A stretch of 64,000 bases of DNA, taken from Lentisphaeria bacterium (GTDB taxonomy: Bacteria > Verrucomicrobiota > Lentisphaeria > Victivallales > Victivallaceae). Both the position numbers and the translations under genes were made by a program. The notes beneath the pieces are model-generated. The model made no database searches. It had not been told where the DNA came from and saw nothing but the letters and a program-made list of their open reading frames with translations. Shown here in pieces: positions 17,816 through 27,785 of this stretch (positions are counted from its first letter, which is position 1; every line of letters begins with the position of its first letter). The DNA is taken from contig CP091727.1 of assembly GCA_022009855.1 (NCBI GenBank), forward strand, positions 5,019,233 through 5,083,232, given 5' to 3'.

Positions 17816-18041
17816 GTTTATTTACTTTCTGGTAATTGAGAATCTCAATTAGTTTTTCGAGAACCCGGTCTTCCGTGGGAATTTCCAAAATACAGCTTGT
17901 ACTGGGCCCCTTGGTGGTCACAGGCGAAAGGGAAATTCGCCCATTGCTGACGTAAATCTCCAGGCCGACCTGTTTCATTGTTCGATTCCGGCCATATGCA
18001 AAACATTTTTGCTTATCTGTATATTCGATTGTCGTAATCAT
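17808..18041 (-). CDS. Unknown 77-residue protein
   Basis: Start fixed at 18041 (MITTIEYTDKQKCFAYGRN) by TTGGAGA upstream; an in-frame upstream start would overlap the preceding small gene. Mostly beta-strand-like residues (VGLEIYVSNGRISLSPV). Function unknown. Confidence 0.6.
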   Translation of the reverse strand: MITTIEYTDKQKCFAYGRNRTMKQVGLEIYVSNGRISLSPVTTKGPSTSCILEIPTEDRVLEKLIEILNYQKVNKHD

Positions 18042-18057
18042 GATCTGTTTTCTCCAA

Positions 18058-18210
18058 TTAAAATTCTTTTTCGAGGATTTCCTCAAGCATTTCGTATTCG
18101 CCATTGGAGAGATAGCAGTTCCCGCCGAGGCAGGTGAATTCTTCCTCCCGACCTTCGATGTGTTTGCCATCGACAACCTGAAATCCGTAGATTCTTGCAT
18201 AAGTAGCCAT
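18058..18210 (-). CDS. Unknown 50-residue protein
   Basis: MATYARIYGFQVVDGKHIEG to EEILEKEF, stop 18058. AAGGAG eight bases upstream of ATG 18210 strongly supports translation. Small acidic protein of unknown function, first gene after leader hairpin 2. Confidence 0.6.
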   Translation of the reverse strand: MATYARIYGFQVVDGKHIEGREEEFTCLGGNCYLSNGEYEMLEEILEKEF

Positions 18211-18249
18211 TTTCTCACACTCCTTATTTTGATTTTAGTTTGAGAACTT

Positions 18250-18319
18250 CTGTTCTTTTCGCAAAGAAGCCGCGCGGCGGGCGGGAATCCGTCCGCCGGA
18301 AAAGCGGCGCAAAGAACAG
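18250..18319 (-). promoter_or_regulatory. Two-tier leader hairpin 2
   Basis: Outer arms CTGTTCTTT (18250-18258) and AAAGAACAG (18311-18319); inner arms GGCGGGCGG (18276-18284) and CCGTCCGCC (18289-18297), one mismatch. Ten bases after the stop of the methyltransferase-helicase gene and 40 before the start at 18210. Shares CTTTTCGCAAAGAAGCCGCG with hairpin 1. Confidence 0.6.
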
Positions 18320-18328
18320 AGGGACTGG

Positions 18329-21300
18329 TCAGGCGCTCTTCTCAAGAGCTTCCTCCTCGGCATCTTCTTCATCGGACTCATCGGTGATTTCGACTTTTTC
18401 GGCAATCACTTCGACTCCGAGATCGAGATAATCCGAGAGGCGCGGCATGACTTCGATACGGCGGTCTTCATGGAGCAGGTCCAGCTCGTTCAGCTCGAAA
18501 AGGAGCTTGTCGAGTTCCTTCTGAAGTTCGATGCGCTCGTCGGCGTATTTGAATACGCGCTTGCCTTCGGTTTCGGCAAGCTGTTTCAGACGCTGACGGT
18601 TCAGTTCCAGCGATTCCGCTTCGCCGACGGCTTCTTTCGCTTTGGCGTCCAGCACGGATTTCAGGCTGGTGATGAGTCCGCTTCCGGTCGTCACATCGCT
18701 GCCGACACGGATTTTGCCGTTGTAGAACGATTCTCCGGTAAGGCGGTAACGGATCACCGCCTGATCCTCGCGGGCACGGTAGATCTCGAACGGGCAGATC
18801 GCTTTGAGTTCGATTTCGATGCCGTTGATCTTCGCATAACCGAGGTCGATTGACGCATCTTCCCGCTCCCGCCTGGCGAGCAGAATCGCCTGATAAATTC
18901 CTTTGCTGGTCAGGTGATTCGCCAGCTGTTTGACCCGGTATTCGGGCGTGCCTTCCAGGGCAATGCCATTGATTTCGATTTGCGGGAAGTCGGTCGGGAA
19001 CGGATATGCCGCAAGTTCCTTCATGCGCTCAATGTCCTTTTCAATGCGCGGAATCGCCCGTTCAAGCTCGGATTTCAAATCTTCATCACGGCGAACCGAA
19101 CGGCGGAACTGATATTCCAGCGACTGCAGTTCCCGCAGCCGGGTCTCCACTTCGACCTTGCGGAATCAGCTTGGGATTGCCGGAAATCTGTGCCGAAAAC
19201 GAGGCGAAATCAATCGAAGTGTCATTGATCTCATCCATGCTGCGGCGTTTGCCTTTCAAGGCGTCGTTGATGAACTTCTGCTTTCGGGTCAGAATCTGAT
19301 ACATCCCCGCGTCAAGCGTTTCCGCCATGCCGTAGCGGATTACTTCGACCTCCGGCAGAATATTACCCTGACGGACCAGACGTCCGGTCCTTTGCTCGGC
19401 GTCAGCCGGACGGAACGGGGCATCCAGATCATGTTCCACCGCAAGACGTTCCTGCATATTGACGCCGGTTCCGAGCTTCTGAGTTGATCCCATGATGATG
19501 CGGACATCGCCGCTGTTCACCATATCGAACACCTCCTGCCGCTGCTTGTCGGTCTTATAGTCATTGATGATCGCGATTTCATCGGCGGGAATGCCGCCTG
19601 CAACCAGTTTCCGCTTGATCTCACGGAATACGTCGAAATAGACAGTTTTGCCATTTTTGAGCTGGAAAAGGTCGCTGAACACGACCTGCGCGGCTTTGAT
19701 GGAATCGTATTCACGATATTTTTCCAGAATCTTATTGACGCAGACATTGAGCTTGGAGCCGGGATCGTCCTTCGCATCGGCGGCAATCAGGCGCAGGTCG
19801 ATGGTCGCCTTGCGGTGAGAGTCCGTAGATAAGCAGCGGAATGTGCGTAAATTCCCGCTTTTTCGAGTTGTCGAGCTGCTCGAACCAGGTGTAGACATCG
19901 CTCAGATAATCCATGAAGCGGGAGACCTGTTCGGTTCGCGGCAGACTGATCTGCTCCGGATGCCCGCCTTTGATCGGCGGTTTCGGAATGCCGGTCAGAT
20001 CCTCCGGCAGAATCACATCCGCACAACTCCGGAACATCTTGGAGAGCTCCACGATGTTCGTGAATTTGCAGAACCGCGAAACCATTTTGAGGCGTCCGGC
20101 GGCATTCAATTCCATCGCCGTTTCGCTCTGGGTAAAAGTCGAAGCGAAACGGTCAAAGGTGTCCACATGAAACGCCGACAAACTCTCCGGCGATACATAG
20201 CGAACCATGTTGAACAGCTCCGGAAGCTGGTTCGTGACAGGCGTTCCAGTTGCCGTGTAGATATTCCTGCCGTCCGTTTTTTCGCGGATCTGATTCAGCT
20301 TCAATGTGAGGCTGAACGCCTTTTGCGAAGCGGCGTTGTCCAGTCCCTTTACCCGCGTCATTTTCGTGACGAAGAAGTTCCGTTTGTAACTGTGAACCTC
20401 GTCCACGAAGATGCAGTCCACGCCCAGTTGATCGAAGTAGACGATATCCTCGGAGGCATGGCGGTCCTCCAGTTTGTCCAGACGTTTTTTGAGGCTGCGT
20501 TTGCGCTGTTCCTCCCTTTTTTCTGACGGCGGTTGGGCTGCATGGCGATGCCGCGCGCACCCTGAATTCGCTCCAGCTCGTCCAACTCCGACTGATATTT
20601 CGCCCGGACCAGGTCGGGATTGTCCTCAATCATATTGAACGAACTTTGAGCGATGATGACGATATCCCATTTGCCCGTGGCAACACGCCCGAGAAACCGT
20701 TTGCGCTTCTCCTTGACCAGATCATTTTTCGTCGCGACCAGGATGTTGGCGGTCGGATAGAGTTTCGGGGCGAATTCCGCAAACTGCTGAAGCGTGGCAT
20801 TTTGTACGACAATCATCGTCTTCGTCGCAAGTTTGAGGCGGATCAGTTCCATCGCGGCGGTAATCATCACGGCTGTTTTGCCGGCTCCGACCGCGTGCGC
20901 CAGCAAGCTGTTTCCCTGAATGCACCGCGTGACCGCCCGCTTCTGATGTTCGCGCAGAATGAACGGCTTGCCGTCGATTACCGAACTTGCGCCCGGATAA
21001 ACGTCGAACGTCGGCAGGTCGTATTGCTGCAACACGTAGTTGTTGAAGCATTCGTTATAGACCTGTTCCACCTCCAGCGCAAGCTCACGGTCATCCATCA
21101 CGAAGTCGTGGAAACGGTTCTGGATTTCATTCTTATACTGACGCGCCATCAGAGTCGCTTCTTTATCTATGACCTCGACATACGCTTTGCGATCCGCATT
21201 CCAGACCGATTTCTGGATGACCGGATCTTTCAGATTCAGGATGAGCTCAATCAGCTCCACCGTGTCGAGGGTGTCGAGATTGTACTGATTCAGGAGCTGG

Positions 21301-23426
21301 CGGCTCCGGTAATCGGCATCGACCTTCCAGCTGTCGGAATCTTCGTCATAATGAATCTCAACTTTGCCGTTCAAGTCTTTGGCGACCCATTTCTGAACGA
21401 GTTCCGCAGGCAGCCAGAACGAACCGAGCGCAAAGTCGATATCTTCAATGGTCAAAGGTTTCGGCAAAACCGTTTTCAACGCCTCCACATTGGCTGTCAG
21501 ACCATGCGCCTGCGCTTCCTCGATTTTCATTTTGATGTGCCCTGAAAGATAGCGGCTTTTGAGTTCAATTCTCTGTGCGGCCGGGTTGTAGAAATACTCG
21601 CCGCTTGATAGCAGTTCCGTTTTCACTGATTCATAGTCCTTGCCGGTGATCCGGGCGATGTATTCAAGGTCGATGCAGTTACGATAAGCATGGGAGATCA
21701 ATCCGGCTTCGACGACGTTTTCCGCATGATCCGGTTCCCGCCACGGCCATTGCGTCCGCTTGAAAAGGATGTCGCCCGGTTCATAGACTTTTTTCGTCGT
21801 CTTGATCCCGGCTTTGTTGGTTTCGGTCGCTTTGCGGCAGTTTTCAATCGCCGTAACTTTGAGGTATTCGGGATCTTCCACACAATATTTATGAACGGTC
21901 TTATTGGAAAGCACGCCGTATTTTGCGACATGATCATTGTAAAGACAGCGAAGCCGGATGCGTAAATCCTCAATCTCTTCATCCGGGGCATTGAAATCCA
22001 ATTGTGCCCCAATGAGTTCGTTCAAAGCATTTTTGATCTTGACGAAGGAATGGACTTTCTGCGTCTCCTTGAGCGTGAGATTTTCCCCTTTGCGGTCCTT
22101 CATGCGGCGTCCCATGCCGTCAATGACCTGATAAACGGTATCGAGGGTGGAAAAGATGCTGTATTCCCGGCAGTTTTCCGGCGGTCCCTTCTCCTCCGGA
22201 ATATCCGTCCGGTTCGCATAGGAAACAACCTCAACTTTGGGCGCAGTTGCTTCCGGAAGAGCATTGCCGAACAGATCGGTATTTTCGGGACCTTCCGGCA
22301 GAGCGGGCATGAACTCTTTACGCGCGATATCGAAATATTCTTTCAGACTTTTATCATTCGGCAGAACGGTCGGTGTATTCAGCTTTCCATACATTTTGCC
22401 GGTGTTCGAGAGTCTTCCGAACACATGTTCCGGATGCTGCGCGAAGTAACAATTGACCTCAACTCTGCCCGTCTTATCGGCGGTGTCAACCCATTGCAGA
22501 TTCCCGGAAAGATTCTCCCGATAATTTTTCTTCAGGATGAGAATATCGGCGACGATCTCTGTTCCGGCGAAAGTATTGTTCGGCAGACGGTAAGCCTTCA
22601 CAAGTCCCGCACGCCCGTTCGTAACTAGCGGCATGGAACCGGGTTTGTCCATCGTGGAACTGGAGGACAGAAGGACGGCATGGCCATTTTCCTTCAGACA
22701 ATCCAGAGCACGGGCGATGAAATAATTATGCAGATTCCAGGCATTGTAAGAACGGTAATTCCGGTCATACGGGGCAAATCTGCCGAACGGAACATTGCCG
22801 ATCACGAGGTCATACTGTTCCGGCAGTTTGACCGTCTCCAGCGATGCAATCCGGATGTCTGACTCCGGATAAAGCGTCTTCGCGATGTTTCCCGAAATTT
22901 TATCAATCTCGACGGCTGTAAACTCATAAGCATTCTGAAACGGTGCAAACCCGATGAAATTTCCGGTTCCGGCGCCGAGTTCCGCAACTTTGCCGGATTT
23001 GATCTCCAACTCCTGCCGGACGATGTCCCACATGAAATCAATGATATATTCGGGCGTGTAATAGCTGTCGAGAATGGAGTTCTGCGCCGTCTGATATTCT
23101 TCGTCGGAAAGCAGTTCCTTGAGCGTCTGATAATGGCGATTGCCTTCCATGAAAACTTCGGTCAGCCCGCCCCATCCGCTGAACTGCGAAAGCGTGACCT
23201 TCTCCTCATGAGAAGGAACCCGTTTTTCGGCTTTGAGTTCCTTCAGCAGACGGATCGCCTTGAGATTCGCCTCAATCCTCGTCGCCGGAGTTGTCGGCAT
23301 CCCATGCCTGCCGTCATTCTGAAAGTTCCGCGGAACGACCGTTTCCGGAACCTCCTGCACCTTCGATTGAACCGCCGCCTGCATCGCGGCAAAATCGAAC
23401 AAATCCAACTGTATTGCTTCCATCAT
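18329..23426 (-). CDS. Giant DNA methyltransferase-SNF2-like helicase fusion (DarB-like), frameshifted
   Basis: About 1,700 residues from ATG 23426 (GAAAGGA upstream). N-terminal N6-adenine methyltransferase: VAELGAGTGNFIGFAPF (AdoMet motif I) and DLVIGNVPFGRFAPYD (catalytic NPPF-type, here NVPF). C-terminal superfamily 2 helicase: AHAVGAGKTAVMITAAMEL (Walker A), DCIFVDEVHSYKR (DEAH-like), YTATGTPVTNQLPE (motif III), AEQRTGRLVRQGN (motif VI), then a coiled coil and a very acidic end. The layout matches phage P1 DarB-like anti-restriction proteins common on conjugative elements. Three frame changes: near 20520 (AAAAAAGGG), 19808-19815 and 19156-19163, the last two both at CCTTGCGG. Likely protects incoming DNA from restriction. 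Confidence 0.85.
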
Positions 23427-23434
23427 CCCTATCC

Positions 23435-23519
23435 TTTCGGTTGATTTTTTGCCCGAAGGCTGACGGACCGAAACAGGATGCAGCGTCATCCGGTCCGGCA
23501 GCCGGGAAATCAAACGAAA
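23435..23519 (-). promoter_or_regulatory. Two-tier leader hairpin 3
   Basis: Outer arms TTTCGGTTGATTT (23435-23447) and AAATCAAACGAAA (23507-23519); inner arms GGCTGACGGACCG (23458-23470) and CGGTCCGGCAGCC (23491-23503). It lies directly in front of the methyltransferase-helicase start; the outer arm overlaps its ribosome binding site. Since the upstream gene is divergent, this cannot be a terminator of a preceding minus-strand gene. Confidence 0.7.
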
Positions 23520-23666
23520 AGAGATTTTCTTTCTATATAAACAATTGCTCTTTATGCAATTTGATGATAATACTGCAGGATTCCGGACAATAATAATTTG
23601 TATTTATCATTTGTTAAGTTAAATTATCTGTAATTAAAGAGGATGAGCTGTCAGAGGAAAAGGCGG

Positions 23667-24504
23667 ATGGAAAAAATTTTTGTAAGAGAAACTGGAATAT
23701 CCATTCAGAAGAATCATAACCGGGATTATATTTCATTAACAGATATCGCCCGATATAAGAATCCCTCTGAAACGGCTTTGGTCATATCTCATTGGCTAAG
23801 CACACGTTTTACTGTTGATTTCCTTGGTATTTGGGAGACAATCAATAATCCAGATTTTAATACTACGGAATTCAGTAGTATTAGAAATGAGAGTGGCAGC
23901 AATGGATTTGTTTTAACGACAAAACAATGGGTAGAAAAAGACCAATGCCATAGGGATTTATTCTAAGTCGGGCAGATATAATGGCGGTACATATGCACAC
24001 AAGGATATCGCGTTCGAGTTTGCCACATGGATTTCTGTTGAGTTCAAACTATATTTAATTACCGAGTTTGAACGATTAAAAGAGGAAGAGCAGAAACAGC
24101 TTGGCTGGAGCGCGAAGCGAGAACTTGCCAAATTGAATTACCGGATTCATACGGATGCCATCAAGCAGAACCTGATTCCGCCGGAACTTGACCGCCGCAA
24201 AGCCTCCATTGTTTATGCGAGTGAAGCGGATGTCTTGAATGTGGCGATGTTCGGGATGACTGCTCAGGAATGGCGGGAAGCCAATCCCGATAAAAAAGGG
24301 AACATCCGGGATTACGCCAATATCAATGAGTTGATCTGCCTCTCCAATCTGGAAAGTCTGAATGCCGTATTCATCAATGATGGGATACCGCAAGGAGAGC
24401 GGCTGCTGAAGTTGAACCGGGTTGCCATTTCTCAAATGAAAGTTCTTACGGAAGTGACGGATCGGCAGATATTTCTTCCGGAAGCTCCTGCTGACGGCAA
24501 GTAG
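23667..24504 (+). CDS. KilA-N domain protein, one frameshift
   Basis: Start ATG 23667 after GAGGAAAAGGCGG. Sequence follows the KilA-N family: YISLTDIARYKNPSETALV, then HWLSTRFTVDFLGIWE, then (after a frame change at a 5-A run near 23935-23939) SKSGRYNGGTYAHKDIAFEF and ATWISVEFKLYLITEFERL. About 278 residues. KilA-N proteins of phages and mobile elements bind DNA and often act as antirepressors or regulators. It is the only plus-strand gene between 16 and 35 kb and is divergent from the giant methyltransferase-helicase, so it may control that gene or be independent cargo. Confidence 0.8.
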
Positions 24505-24505
24505 A

Positions 24506-24941
24506 TTAGAATGCGGCGATGCAGATTCCAGCGAGCAGTATGGCGGTGATGATCCCGATCAGCAGAAAGAACAGGATCACTTTTCCTGTATTGAACTTTC
24601 CGAGATGCCGGATCAATCGGATCAGCCCTAGGGAACCGAATTGCACAATGATGAAAAAGCCGGCACCACAGACCGCCCAGAGAAATTTTTTGTTGGAAAA
24701 AATCCCGCCAGGTCGGAACTTGACCATATACCAATGAAACCAGAATCAGCATGACTCCGCCGATGGCGATCAGGAACAGAACAGCTTTCATCAGCGCATA
24801 AAGCCTGAGCGAGACGGGATGTCCGTATACTTTCTGATCAATCCAGAACTCTTTCTCACGGTCGGATTGACGCATGATCCATTTATAAATGCTGTAGACC
24901 AGAAGTATGAAAGCCGCAGGTGTAGAGAGAAGAATATACAT
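24506..24941 (-). CDS. Small membrane protein, one frameshift
   Basis: About 144 residues. Segments MYILLSTPAAFILLVYSIY, LMKAVLFLIAIGGVMLILV, then after a frame change at a 6-A run near 24690 LWAVCGAGFFIIVQFGSLG and VILFFLLIGIITAILLAGI give four membrane helices. The plus-strand KilA-N gene ends two bases away in convergent orientation. No family recognised; a TTG at 24950 is an alternative start. Confidence 0.55.
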
Positions 24942-24951
24942 AATTTTCAAT

Positions 24952-24985
24952 CCGGGCGGGAAACACTTTTGCGCGTCCCACCCGG
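24952..24985 (-). terminator. Intergenic hairpin
   Basis: Stem CCGGGCGGGA (24952-24961) with TCCCACCCGG (24976-24985), one mismatch, between the 25002-25310 gene and the membrane protein gene. On the minus strand it is followed only by ATTGAAAATT, so it may be a weak terminator or leader structure. Confidence 0.5.
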
Positions 24986-25001
24986 CTCCTTTCTTTCTTG
25001 T

Positions 25002-25310
25002 TTAGTTGAACAATTCAGCGGCTCCGTCGGTTATGACGGGGACGTTGTGGGCGTCGACGGTGGCGTATTTTTCGATCAGCTCACAGCCTTCCAGCGACAG
25101 CAGATGCTCCGCCGGTGTGTCGCCGGTGACGTAATGAACTCCTTCCTCGACCTGCTTTCCGGTTGCCTGATAGTGTTTGGCGCGGGTGTCTGCCCATGCA
25201 CAGGCAAGCTCCGGAACTCCGTAAAAAAATCGTTCCTCCGATTTTTTCGAGTTCAGATGGGCGGCAAGTTCATTCAGAGTGACAAATTTTTTGTTGTTGA
25301 CGATCCTCAT
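25002..25310 (-). CDS. Unknown 102-residue protein
   Basis: MRIVNNKKFVTLNELAAHLN at 25310, coupled to the preceding gene by an ATGA overlap. The start resembles a short helix-turn-helix (VTLNELAAHLNSKK). The rest (CAWADTRAKHYQATGKQVEE) contains a plausible small binding fold. No family recognised. Confidence 0.6.
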   Translation of the reverse strand: MRIVNNKKFVTLNELAAHLNSKKSEERFFYGVPELACAWADTRAKHYQATGKQVEEGVHYVTGDTPAEHLLSLEGCELIEKYATVDAHNVPVITDGAAELFN

Positions 25311-26018
25311 GCGATTTTCCTTTCCTGGATGTTGTGTTGGTTCATCAGTTCGTCCAGCAGCGTTCTTTCCTCCGGGTTCAGGCGGTCGATGACATTCAGC
25401 ACGAGCGCAACGGAAACCGGAAGTTCCGCTTTTGAGCTTCGACGCCGACGAAATGAGCTGTGAGGCTTCTTCCTTTGTCATGTTCTCCCATTGCCGACGG
25501 GTGATCGTGGGAAGCCTGCCGTTGCAGATCATTTCAGCCAGCGCCGCTTTCTGCCGGGACGTGGCGAGTCCGGTCCGCATGACCGGAACATATTCCATCT
25601 CGAATCCTCGCAGGATTTGAGAGGATGGAAGCGGTGTGATATCGACCGCAAACCGTCCGGCGAGGTCGTCCGCAGAGACGATTTTTCTGCCGAACGCGAA
25701 GTAGTGATACAGGCCTTCCAGCGGATTCAGGTAGATTTCCCGCTGGAGCTTGGTAACGGCGAAAACTTCCTCCGGCCGGAGTTCCGGCAGACGAACGGTC
25801 AAATCGTTCAGATGTTCTTCTGTGAACGCCGTGAGCGTCATCAGCCGGAGCTTCTTCTGCCGGTTTCGGTAGGCGATTCTCTGACTGAACAGGAATCCGA
25901 CGTGGAGAATCAGTTCGTCGATTTCCTTATCACAGGTCGGAAGCGGAACATCCGCCGGAATCAGTCCGGCGGCGCGGCCGCGCAGGAATGCTTCATGTTC
26001 CAATTCAGTCAGATACAT
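25307..26018 (-). CDS. Protein with a W-LT-A module, one frameshift
   Basis: About 236 residues from MYLTELEHEAFLRGRAAG at 26018. A clear module lies in the C-terminal third: GLATSRQKAALAEMICNG then RRQWENMTKEEASQLISS. After a 4-A run near 25438 (3 A expected) the frame continues AELPVSVALVLNVIDRLNP to QHNIQERKIA, ending in TGA that overlaps the next ATG. Its first 14 bases overlap the gene upstream. Function unknown; forms an operon with its two neighbours. Confidence 0.62.
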
Positions 26019-26511
26019 CGGCAGTCCTCCTCCGGTTCATTTCTCCACGCCAGATCAGGCGTTCGGCGGACAGATGGCAGAGTTTCAGCAGAACTTTTGA
26101 AGAAATCCGGCGCAGATGCCCGTCCTTGCCAAGCTTGATGATCCGGGAAAGCTGTTCCGGATCGGCGGGAGCGGTGTCGATGTCCGTCTGCCGGTAATAA
26201 TCGAACAGGCTTTTCTCCGTCAGCCAGCGGTTGTCCTCGGCGCACCGGATGAGGAAATCCGCTTCAAGCGCAGTCAAATCCTTGAGATCTTCCGGATGAA
26301 AACCGGGAAGCAACCCCTGCGCATGATAGGAACGCAGCAGATTTTTACATTCCAGAGAAACCGGCGAATAAGTAAGCGGCGGTGTATTTCGAGCTTGTCG
26401 AATGAGCAGTTTGCGCTGATTTTCGGTCAACGCATCCCATTCGGAAACGGGGACACAACGAAGCTGCCCGGTCCGAACGAGCTGTTGCAGGAATTCTTTT
26501 GTGGTGGACAT
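26005..26511 (-). CDS. Protein built of three W-LT-A modules
   Basis: Start ATG 26511 (MSTTKEFLQQLVRTGQL) chosen because GGAAAGG lies just upstream. Three successive module copies fill 168 residues: QLVRTGQLRCVPVSEWDAL-T, then NLLRSYHAQGLLPGFH with DLKDLTALEADFLIR, then LSRIIKLGKDGHLRRIS with KLCHLSAERLIW. No other domain is visible, so this is close to a pure repeat protein. Downstream neighbour carries one more copy. Confidence 0.62.
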   Translation of the reverse strand: MSTTKEFLQQLVRTGQLRCVPVSEWDALTENQRKLLIRQARNTPPLTYSPVSLECKNLLRSYHAQGLLPGFHPEDLKDLTALEADFLIRCAEDNRWLTEKSLFDYYRQTDIDTAPADPEQLSRIIKLGKDGHLRRISSKVLLKLCHLSAERLIWRGEMNRRRTADVSD

Positions 26512-26566
26512 AAGACCTTTCCACACACCCCGCAATTAATTTACAGGAGGTGTTTCATTTGTCAAG

Positions 26567-27661
26567 TTATTTGACTCGCAACGGCATCAGAATGTAGTGA
26601 AATCCCTTGCCGTCCTCAATCATGATCGGGCTGTTCGCACCGTTCATCTGGAGACGGAACTGGTCTTCTCTGACATACCGGAACGGCGCTTGCAGAAGCT
26701 GATAATTGAACGTGATTTCCAACGGATCGTCATAGTCATAGGCGACTTCAAGGCGATCCTTTCCCTCACCGACGGTATCGTTGCGGGAGAAAAACTCCAG
26801 TTCTCCCCGTTTGAACGTAAGTTTCAGATTGCTGATGTCGGCGGTCAGCGGAACCGCCAGCAGGTCCAGCGTCTGCATGACGGCATCACGGGGAATATCC
26901 AGCGTCTTTTGAAAACTTCCCGGAATGATCTGCCGGAAGTTCGGATAGGTTCCTTCAATCAGTTTGGAGTAAAGGAGGGTATCGCTGAAGCGGACGCGGA
27001 TGTGGCGCTCGGAAATTTCCAATTCGGTCATTCCTTCCTCACCGAGAAGCCGCCGAAGCTCCAAAGCGGTTCTTGACGGCAGGATGATATCGCCGTCGCC
27101 GCTGCTTTCCTCCACTTCCTTTTCGACAAAGGCAAGACGCTTCCCATCCGTGGCGACAGTCGTCAGAATGCTGCCCTTGACAGAGAACAGAATGCCCTGA
27201 AGCGTTTTGCGGGAACTGTCCTGGCAGACCGCGTAGGAGACATAGTCGATCATACGGCCCAATTCCGGCTGGATCAGACGAATCTTCCGTTTGGATTCAA
27301 ACAGCGGATCATCCGGGAAGTCGACCGGATCAAGACCTTTCAGCAGAAATTCCGCGCTGCCGCATTTGATCGCGGCATGATGATTGTCGCCGCAGTCGAT
27401 TTCGATTTTATCGCCCTTGAGCTTGGAGACCAAAGCCAGTAGACTTTTTGCCGGAAGCGTGGTCACTCCGGAATATTCGACATCGGCACGGAGTTCCGTG
27501 CGGATCGTGATCTCCAGATCGGTCGCTTTCAAATTCAAAATATTGTCCTCGGCTTCAAGCCGAATGTTGTTGAGGATCGGCAGAACCGGTCGGCGGCTGA
27601 CGATATTGCAGACCTTCTGCAGATGCGTCAGCAATGCCTCTTTTTCAACGGTGCATTTCAT
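26567..27661 (-). CDS. dnaN: DNA polymerase III sliding clamp (beta subunit)
   Basis: 364 residues, uninterrupted, start ATG 27661 with AAGGAG upstream. Typical beta clamp: MKCTVEKEALLTHLQKV at the start, ILPSRTALELRRLL in the middle, DISNLKLTFKRGELEFFSRN in domain III and the terminal YILMPLRVK. It forms a ring on DNA that tethers polymerases. The length and three-domain layout are normal. A clamp on a mobile element is unusual; it probably recruits host polymerase to the element. It lies directly downstream of the PRTRC cassette, separated by leader hairpin 5. Confidence 0.95.
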   Translation of the reverse strand: MKCTVEKEALLTHLQKVCNIVSRRPVLPILNNIRLEAEDNILNLKATDLEITIRTELRADVEYSGVTTLPAKSLLALVSKLKGDKIEIDCGDNHHAAIKCGSAEFLLKGLDPVDFPDDPLFESKRKIRLIQPELGRMIDYVSYAVCQDSSRKTLQGILFSVKGSILTTVATDGKRLAFVEKEVEESSGDGDIILPSRTALELRRLLGEEGMTELEISERHIRVRFSDTLLYSKLIEGTYPNFRQIIPGSFQKTLDIPRDAVMQTLDLLAVPLTADISNLKLTFKRGELEFFSRNDTVGEGKDRLEVAYDYDDPLEITFNYQLLQAPFRYVREDQFRLQMNGANSPIMIEDGKGFHYILMPLRVK

Positions 27662-27701
27662 TTTCTCAAGCTCCTTCTGTTATTCTTTTTTGCATTCAAA
27701 C

Positions 27702-27774
27702 ACTTTGTTCGAACACCAAAACAGAGCGACCGCCGTCAGAATGGACGGCGGGAAAAGCGAGGGTCGAACAAAGT
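27702..27774 (-). promoter_or_regulatory. Two-tier leader hairpin 5
   Basis: Outer arms ACTTTGTTCGA (27702-27712) and TCGAACAAAGT (27764-27774), perfect; inner arms CCGCCGTC (27730-27737) and GACGGCGG (27744-27751), perfect. Twelve bases after the ThiF gene and 41 before the dnaN start. Confidence 0.68.
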
Positions 27775-27785
27775 ATTATATTGTA

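Noticed and set aside
20646..21545. 299-residue open frame on the plus strand
   Set aside because: Shadow of the methyltransferase-helicase gene; residues are low-complexity reverse complements of its coding sequence.
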